The position numbers and the translations under genes were made by a program. A stretch of 64,000 nt of DNA, taken from Actinoplanes nipponensis. GTDB lineage: Bacteria > Actinomycetota > Actinomycetes > Mycobacteriales > Micromonosporaceae. The stretch lies in the NCBI RefSeq assembly GCF_016862275.1, contig NZ_BOMQ01000032.1:1-64000 (forward strand), in the 5' to 3' direction. The number at the start of each line of letters is the position of its first letter. Positions within the stretch are counted from its first letter, which is position 1. Positions 58,601 through 64,000 of this stretch are shown here, one piece after another. The notes below the pieces were generated by a model. It did no database searches, was not told the origin of the DNA, and saw nothing but the letters and a program-made list of their open reading frames with translations.

Positions 58601-58868
58601 CCCCGCCGAGCAGCACCGTCTCGGCGTCCACGTGGCGTTTCGGGTGCGGCTCCAGCCGGCCCGGCTCGGCCTGACCGAGCCGGACCGCGTCCCGGCCGAC
58701 GTGCAGCCGGCCGGTGGTGTCCAGGTAGACCGCGGAGGGCAGCAGCGGCTGGCCGTCGAAGAGCAGCGGCCGGGTGCGGCCGTCGGGCCGGCGCAGCATC
58801 GCCACCGTGTGCGAGGTGCCGAGATCCACGCCGAGCAGCCAGCCGTCGCGCGCCAAGCCGTCGGTCAT
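55617..58868 (-). CDS. transmembrane Hsp70-like protein with extracellular beta-propeller
   Basis: 1083 aa. The N-terminus is an Hsp70/DnaK-type actin-fold ATPase: GVDLGTSHTVAMLR (phosphate 1), AVFDFGGGTLDIAVVRN (phosphate 2) and LFLVGGSSRVPQVARLL (adenosine). There is no DnaK substrate-binding domain. A Pro/Ala-rich linker of about 250 residues with AAGEPA-type runs leads to a TM helix (about 634-660, WIVAAATVVVLGIAATVVALVW). A large outer domain of about 420 residues follows with a PQQ/WD40-like repeated pattern (TGKTLWSST; DPGNGHKLWERT; AKGGVVWRRAV). ATG 58868 has GAGGAG 6 nt upstream. The architecture resembles a receptor whose outside propeller is coupled to an inside ATPase. Confidence 0.9.
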   Translation of the reverse strand: MTDGLARDGWLLGVDLGTSHTVAMLRRPDGRTRPLLFDGQPLLPSAVYLDTTGRLHVGRDAVRLGQAEPGRLEPHPKRHVDAETVLLGGADVPTADLLAALLGAVAREAVAAAGFLPPAVLTYPAAWGARRREVLTTALARAGWPPATALVPEPVAAARYFADVLRRPVPVGSALAVFDFGGGTLDIAVVRNAGVTPDGLPRFTVAASGGVDDLGGLDLDAALVEHLGAELSRGEPAAWAALTEPVTLAQWRARRQFWEDVRGAKEMLSRTALAPVPIPGVEHAAHLTRDEFEAVAGPLLRRGVAEAAAVIGAAGVAPTELAGLFLVGGSSRVPQVARLLHGELGIAPTVLEQPELPVAEGAIIVAAPAPGDNAVTPAEPMRPAAVPPPTDTMAHPVPDGAPASVDRDAAAVSAGDRPDAESAGTAGRPVAAAGDAVGRSVPAAGGPVGRLVAAAAEPAGREGAGLDRPTAAAAPLLATEAIGPPAVAVTETDVAAGEPAAFPDLPQRASASSVTGAPPAAPSPAAPPSAGPSQAPGQQAPGHQAPGQHTAGPQGGAEPHYAEPVDPWATGEAAAFGNVGGGPMLHPVSGAPGSASPVSAGPAPSGAESWLASTHPDPAPSGEPAARAVLPAYRRKGLWIVAAATVVVLGIAATVVALVWPRYPGLDYRPLAELHRIKPAVPVTSAFNATALRDGRAYFAGADDNGTLGVVAAATDTGKTLWSSTEAGTASRWEFFLALPDAVVAITATDSGTSMRRMVLLDPGNGHKLWERTIARDDGLTFAGGRVVLSDSKEGRLVGLEIGAKGRGSWELKNPKSTYDLTTTAVVAVTTEEDVAGPATPGGVPFADRLDDDQRIVQVGADESARVIDAESGDVVAGPRPGVAQTDDKMVAHNGRLFVAESRDAHRLFAYDLEKLGPTVLYTPATGNARLDHLTPCGKDRICLVETTGYETATAQVVAVDAAKGGVVWRRAVADADDIVAVGEAVLVRRNTAPAQVSLLDGEGRVAWTRPGVVARLDAGNTLQFSKPLSTTADDPALAGEHVGDDAVPLGALAGVRSASCAWDTSHVACVADEDFLIQRFAG

Positions 58869-58924
58869 GCCCTGCTCCTCCGCGCCACGGTCCACCGGGC
58901 CGTCACGTTACAGGCCGGGCCCGG

Positions 58925-60051
58925 CTACCCGTAGATGCGGCGGCGGGACACTTCCGCCAGGGTGACCGCGGCGGCGACGCTGGCGTTCAGCGACTCCACC
59001 TCGGACATCATCGGGATGCTGACCCGCAGGTCGCAGGTCTCGCCGACCAGGCGGGACAGCCCGCGACCCTCGGAGCCGACGACCACCAGCAGCGGGCCCA
59101 CGGCCGCCTCGAGCTGGTAGAGGTCGGTCTCGCCGTCCGCGTCCAGGCCGATCGCGGTGAAACCGGCCTGCTGGGCGGCCTTGATCGCCCGGGTCAGGTT
59201 GACCACCTGCGACACCGGCACCCGCGCGGCCGCGCCGGCGCTGGTGCGCCACGCGGTCGCCGTGATGCCGGCCGCCCGGCGCTCGGTCATGAAGACGCCG
59301 TGCGCGCCGAACGCGGCCACCGAGCGGATCACCGCGCCCAGGTTGCGCGGGTCGGTCACCCCGTCGAGGGCCACCAGCAGCGGCGCGGTCTGCTCCATCG
59401 CCGCGGCCAGCAGGTCCTCGAAGTTCTCGTACGCGAACGGGGGCACCTGCAGGCCCACGCCCTGGTGCAGGACGCCGCCGGTCATCCGGTCGAGCTCGAG
59501 CCGGCTGATCTCCAGGATCGGGATGCCCCGGTCGCCGGCCGTGCGGACGATCTCGGTGACCCGGTCGTCGATGTCGATGCCCTGGGCGACGTACAGGGCC
59601 GTCGCGGGGATCGACGCGCGCAGCGCCTCGGTCACCGGGTTGCGGCCGAGCAGCAGCTCCGGACCCTCCCGGGTCGGGTTGGACTTGCGCCCGGGGGCGA
59701 CCCGGGGACCGGTGCGACCCTGCGCCCGGGCGCCGCGCTGCTGCGCCGGCCGGCCGGTGGTGCCCCGGCCGCCGCCGCGACCCCAGGTGGTGTCCTTGGT
59801 GCCCGGGATGCCGACCTTGGGCGCCCGGCCCTCGGCGGCCGCCGCGCGGCGTTCCTTCTCCTGCTTGCGGGCGGTCTTGTCGGGCAGCTTCTCGGTGCCG
59901 GAGTAGCCCTTGTGCCAGGGCCGCTCGTCGGCGGGCAGGGTCTTGCCGCGGCCCTTGAGGCCCGAGCTCGAACGGTTCTTGCCGCCGGAGCCGGCGGTCG
60001 CGCCCTTCTTGGCCGTGACGCGCTTGCTCACATTGAACGAATTACCCGGCA

Positions 60052-60052
<1 letters not shown>
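58925..60052 (-). CDS. rlmB: 23S rRNA 2'-O-methyltransferase RlmB
   Basis: 375 aa SpoU/TrmH-family enzyme that methylates G2251 of 23S rRNA. A basic, disordered N-terminal extension of about 125 residues (many Lys, Gly, Arg) precedes the substrate-binding domain ([14 protein letters not shown] near 135) and the SPOUT knot: [25 protein letters not shown] (motif 1), [12 protein letters not shown] (motif 2) and [21 protein letters not shown] (motif 3). ATG 60052 overlaps the cysS stop by one base (TGATG), so the pair is co-translated. It is followed by the hsp70-like gene. Confidence 0.93.
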
Positions 60053-61467
<1,415 letters not shown>

Positions 61468-61473
61468 CGTACA

Positions 61474-61479
61474 AGGGTA
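61474..61479 (-). promoter_or_regulatory. TACCCT -10 element, leaderless, for cysS
   Basis: TACCCT on the minus strand with a 6-nt spacer to GTG 61467, and no Shine-Dalgarno. Confidence 0.5.
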
Positions 61480-61497
61480 CCGACCTCCGCCAGCCGG

Positions 61498-61534
61498 TAA
61501 CCTCCCGCCCGAGTGACCCCCGGGCGGGAGGTTA
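61498..61534. terminator. strong terminator hairpin after the subtilase gene
   Basis: TAACCTCCCGCCCG (61498-61511) pairs perfectly with CGGGCGGGAGGTTA (61521-61534), a 14-bp stem with a 9-nt loop. It lies 5 bp past the subtilase stop and insulates it from the cysS promoter. Confidence 0.85.
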
Positions 61535-61538
61535 GCGC

Positions 61539-63179
61539 TCAGCGCCCGCCGACCGCCGCGTAGGCGTCGACGATGCCGTGCCCGTAGAAGCCGTTGAACT
61601 TCTTCGGCCCGGCGCAGTACGCGTCGAACGACGCCGCGTAGCCCTCCTGGGCGTAGCTGCGCAGCCGCGGCTCCGGGCAGGCCGTCTCGGTCGCCGAGCG
61701 GTACAGCCGCCGCTCGACCTGGTCCGGGTTCATGGTCAGCCCGCCGCGCCACCAGTCGCGGTGGCCGTACCGGCTGATGATCAGGGCGGCGACGCCGGCC
61801 GCGTGCGGCGCGGCCATCGAGGTGCCCGCCAGGTACGTGTAGTAGCCGCAGGTGCCGCTGGAGCAGTCCTTGAAGACCGTGGGCCGGGTCGGCTCGCCGT
61901 TGGCGTCGACCGCGCCGCTCTCCTGGAGCACCTTGAGCGGGTACGCCGACAGGATGTTGTTGGCCGCCGAGTTGTACTGCGGCGTGCCGAAGAAGTCCCG
62001 GGTGAAGCCGCCCGGCGCGGCCACCGAGATCTGCTCCAGCCCGTAGTTGGAGTAGTGCGACTTGGCCTTGGACGGGCCGACGGCCGAGACGCCGATGACG
62101 TGCGGGCCCTCCGCCGGCATGCTCAGGCAGTCAGCATTGTCGATGTCCCGGGGGTACGGCGCGGAGCCGTAGTCCGGGCTCGTCGGGTCGTCCTGGGGGT
62201 CGCCGAGGTCGGTGTGCTCGTTGCCGAGCGCGCCGACCAGCGTGACCCCGCGGGCGTGGGCGTACCGCAGGGCGCGCTTCATGGCGGCGACGATGGCCCG
62301 CTGCTCGGCCTGGGCCTCCGGGCCGTCGGCGGCGTTGGACCGGCAGTTGTAGAGCCACGGGTCGACGTAGAAGGACATGTTGACCACGTCCAGGCCGGCG
62401 TCGCCCGCGTAGGTGAGCGCGTTGACCACCGGGTCGAGGAAGAAGTAGCCCGAGTCCTGGCCGCCCTTGAGCTCGACCAGCGTCACCTTGGGGGCGACGC
62501 CGGTGACCCCGGAGCCGTTGGCCGCCGCGGCGATGGTGCCGGCGACGTGGGTGCCGTGGCCGCCGTCGTCGGTGCCGACCGGGTCGACGCAGCCGGCCAC
62601 CTCGCAGGGCCCGTCGACGTCGACCAGGTCCGGGGCGAAGTTGCGGGAGAGCCGGCGGCTGAAGTTGGGCGCCAGGTCGGGGTTGCTCGCGTCGAGGCCG
62701 GTGTCCAGGACGCCGACGGTGACCCCGCGGTCACCCTGCTCGATGGTGTGGGCCTTGTCGGCCCTGATCATCGTGAGGCCCCAGAGCTTGTCGTCGAGCG
62801 GGTCGGCGGCGACCCCCCGGGGCGGCCGGCCCTGGGTGGCGGTGGTGATCGGCTGCTCGACCGCCGGCGAGGTCCGCGGCGCACGGCCGATGGGCTTGCT
62901 GACCGAGGCCCCGATCAGCCCGGCGGACCGGGCGGCCTTCATCTTGAAGTCGGCGGCGGACGACGACACGCGGTAGGTGCCCACGGCCGCGTTGCTGCCG
63001 AGCACGGTGCCGCCGGCGGCGGTGATGGCGGCGATCGCGTCGGCGGCCGACACCCCCTCGTCCGCGACGACGGTGTAATCGACGGTGGCAGCTGCGGCGG
63101 CGGGCGAGGTGGGCAGGCCGACGAGCAGGGCCAGGCCCGTCGCGGTGGCGACGGCCCCGGCCGTCAGGCGTCTTCTCAT
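61539..63179 (-). CDS. secreted S8 (subtilisin-type) serine peptidase
   Basis: 546 aa. A signal peptide (1-34: RRRLTAGAVATATGLALLVG..., cut after the Ala run) is followed by a short pro-domain with VVADEGVSAADAIAAITAAGG typical of inhibitor I9-like propeptides. The S8 catalytic triad is complete: Asp in VGVLDTGLD (near 156), His in GGHGTHVAGT (near 202) and Ser in LAGTSMAAPHAAG (near 461). Cys pairs are numerous (CEVAGC, CSSGTC). An extracellular protease, probably nutritional or developmental. ATG 63179 starts a clean signal peptide. It is downstream of fumC on the same strand, 62 bp apart. Confidence 0.94.
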   Translation of the reverse strand: MRRRLTAGAVATATGLALLVGLPTSPAAAAATVDYTVVADEGVSAADAIAAITAAGGTVLGSNAAVGTYRVSSSAADFKMKAARSAGLIGASVSKPIGRAPRTSPAVEQPITTATQGRPPRGVAADPLDDKLWGLTMIRADKAHTIEQGDRGVTVGVLDTGLDASNPDLAPNFSRRLSRNFAPDLVDVDGPCEVAGCVDPVGTDDGGHGTHVAGTIAAAANGSGVTGVAPKVTLVELKGGQDSGYFFLDPVVNALTYAGDAGLDVVNMSFYVDPWLYNCRSNAADGPEAQAEQRAIVAAMKRALRYAHARGVTLVGALGNEHTDLGDPQDDPTSPDYGSAPYPRDIDNADCLSMPAEGPHVIGVSAVGPSKAKSHYSNYGLEQISVAAPGGFTRDFFGTPQYNSAANNILSAYPLKVLQESGAVDANGEPTRPTVFKDCSSGTCGYYTYLAGTSMAAPHAAGVAALIISRYGHRDWWRGGLTMNPDQVERRLYRSATETACPEPRLRSYAQEGYAASFDAYCAGPKKFNGFYGHGIVDAYAAVGGR

Positions 63180-63241
63180 CCCCGCATTTGATCGAAGATC
63201 GCCATCATCCACAAGGGTTGACCGGGCGCGCCGTCCGCTCG

Positions 63242-64000
63242 TCACGGCCGGGTCATCCGCAGCACGTCCAGGGCCGCGTCGAGCTGTTCCTCGGTGAGGG
63301 CGCCGTTCGCCACGTGACCGCGCTCGATGACGACCGCGCGGATGGTCTTGTCCTCCTTCAGCGCCTGCTTGGCGATGGCCGCCGCCTCGTCGTAGCCGAG
63401 GAAGCGGTTGAGCGGCGTGACGATGGACGGCGAGCCCTCGGCGTACGAGCGGACCACGTCCTCGTTGACCTCCAGGCCGTCGACGCAGCGGTCGGCCAGC
63501 ATCTTCGCGGCCGCGGCCAGCAGCTTGATCGATTCCAGCAGGTTGCGGGCCATCACCGGCAGCATGACGTTGAGCTCGAAGTCGCCCTGGGTGCCGGCGA
63601 AGGCGACCGCGGCGTCGTTGCCGATCACCTGGGCGGCGACCTGGCGGACCGACTCGGGCACGACCGGGTTCACCTTGCCCGGCATGATCGACGAGCCCGG
63701 CTGCAGGTCGGGCAGGCGCAGCTCGCGCAGGCCGGCCCGCGGGCCGGAGCCCATCCAGCGGATGTCGTTCACGATCTTGTAGAGGCTGACCGCGACCACC
63801 CGGAGCTGCCCGGACGCCTCGACCAGCGCGTCGCGGGCGCCCTGGGCCTCGAAGTGGTTGCGCGCCTCGCTCAGCGGCAGGCCGGTCATCTCCCTGAGCA
63901 GCGAGATCACCGCGGGGGCGAAGCCGGGCGGGGTGTTCACCCCGGTGCCGACCGCGGTGCCGCCGAGCGGCAGCTCGGCGAGCCGCGGGAGGGTGTCGGT
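63242..64000 (-). CDS. fumC: class II fumarate hydratase, 5' part outside the window
   Basis: About 252 C-terminal residues are inside the window, and the N-terminal part lies beyond position 64000. Fumarase/aspartase signature [15 protein letters not shown] is present, as is [20 protein letters not shown] and the C-terminal [12 protein letters not shown] and [20 protein letters not shown]. The last block is the Lys/Arg-rich end typical of FumC rather than of aspartase. TCA-cycle interconversion of fumarate and malate. Edge-truncated, not a pseudogene as far as seen. Confidence 0.94.
   Translation of the reverse strand, partial: TDTLPRLAELPLGGTAVGTGVNTPPGFAPAVISLLREMTGLPLSEARNHFEAQGARDALVEASGQLRVVAVSLYKIVNDIRWMGSGPRAGLRELRLPDLQPGSSIMPGKVNPVVPESVRQVAAQVIGNDAAVAFAGTQGDFELNVMLPVMARNLLESIKLLAAAAKMLADRCVDGLEVNEDVVRSYAEGSPSIVTPLNRFLGYDEAAAIAKQALKEDKTIRAVVIERGHVANGALTEEQLDAALDVLRMTRP

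Noticed and set aside
55668-58934. 1088-codon + strand frame opposite the Hsp70-like gene
   Set aside because: Arg/Gly/His-rich shadow with no family resemblance; the minus-strand gene is well supported.

Overview
The window is a 64 kb stretch of a high-GC (about 70% or more by eye) actinobacterial chromosome, most consistent with Micromonosporaceae (Actinoplanes-like). This rests on codon use, GTG/TTG starts, families such as DUF4032, DUF3263, MSMEG_6728 and MsiK, a CIRCE-controlled orphan groEL, and a run of leaderless promoters. The genus is an inference. There is no prophage, IS element, CRISPR array or large biosynthetic cluster; this is chromosomal core and near-core DNA with one small toxin-antitoxin-like insertion. 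I count 55 protein genes (fumC cut by the right edge) and one tRNA-Thr(TGT).

Layout. 0.2-3 kb: a DUF47/Pit phosphate-uptake operon behind a three-unit PHO-box-like repeat, then a degenerate GDPD/PLC-fold protein. 3-11 kb: an ECF41/SigJ sigma factor, DUF402, a DinG-type helicase, a penicillin-binding protein carrying an extra beta-lactamase-like domain, an AI-2E-type permease and an orphan GroES-like protein. 11-20.6 kb: PrsW with a Tyr/Gly/Pro repeat tail, a FUSC protein, an HD hydrolase, GlpD with a small DUF4031 partner, an HxlR-peroxiredoxin fusion divergent from an MFS exporter, and a tandem GNAT. 20.6-26.3 kb: orphan groEL under two CIRCE elements, acetyltransferases, a small HExxH membrane protein, and threonine synthase under a SAM-I riboswitch. 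26.3-35.3 kb: two ABC systems (one an exporter ATPase fused to a secreted alpha/beta hydrolase), a CDC48-type AAA ATPase and a lipoprotein. 35.3-37 kb: an XRE-ImmA/IrrE regulator with a PIN protein. 37-41.2 kb: a copper monooxygenase (AA10) coupled to a DUF305 lipoprotein, a two-component system and a secreted protein. 41.2-45.1 kb: an amino-sugar catabolic cluster (DeoR regulator, SIS, ROK kinase, NagA). 45.2-54.3 kb: a membrane protein, SDR, PAP2 phosphatase, secreted protease, DUF4032, a 2TM channel with two NAD-binding domains, a secreted protein, an MSMEG_6728-type protein, a GNAT and tRNA-Thr. 54.4-64 kb: the shared sugar ABC ATPase MsiK, a transmembrane Hsp70 with an extracellular beta-propeller, RlmB, CysS, a subtilase and fumC.

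Cross-cutting signals. At least thirteen first genes of transcription units have a TANNNT hexamer exactly 6 or 7 nt before the start codon and no Shine-Dalgarno, which points to widespread leaderless transcription and settles many start codons. Regulation is readable at several places: PHO repeats (Pit), CIRCE (GroEL), SAM-I (ThrC), and perfect palindromes before the HxlR/MFS pair, the XRE-ImmA/PIN pair and the SigJ gene.

The best candidates for under-described biology are the domain fusions (hydrolase-ABC, triple-domain PBP, HxlR-peroxiredoxin, transmembrane Hsp70), the riboswitch on threonine synthase, and the LPMO-DUF305 copper pairing.
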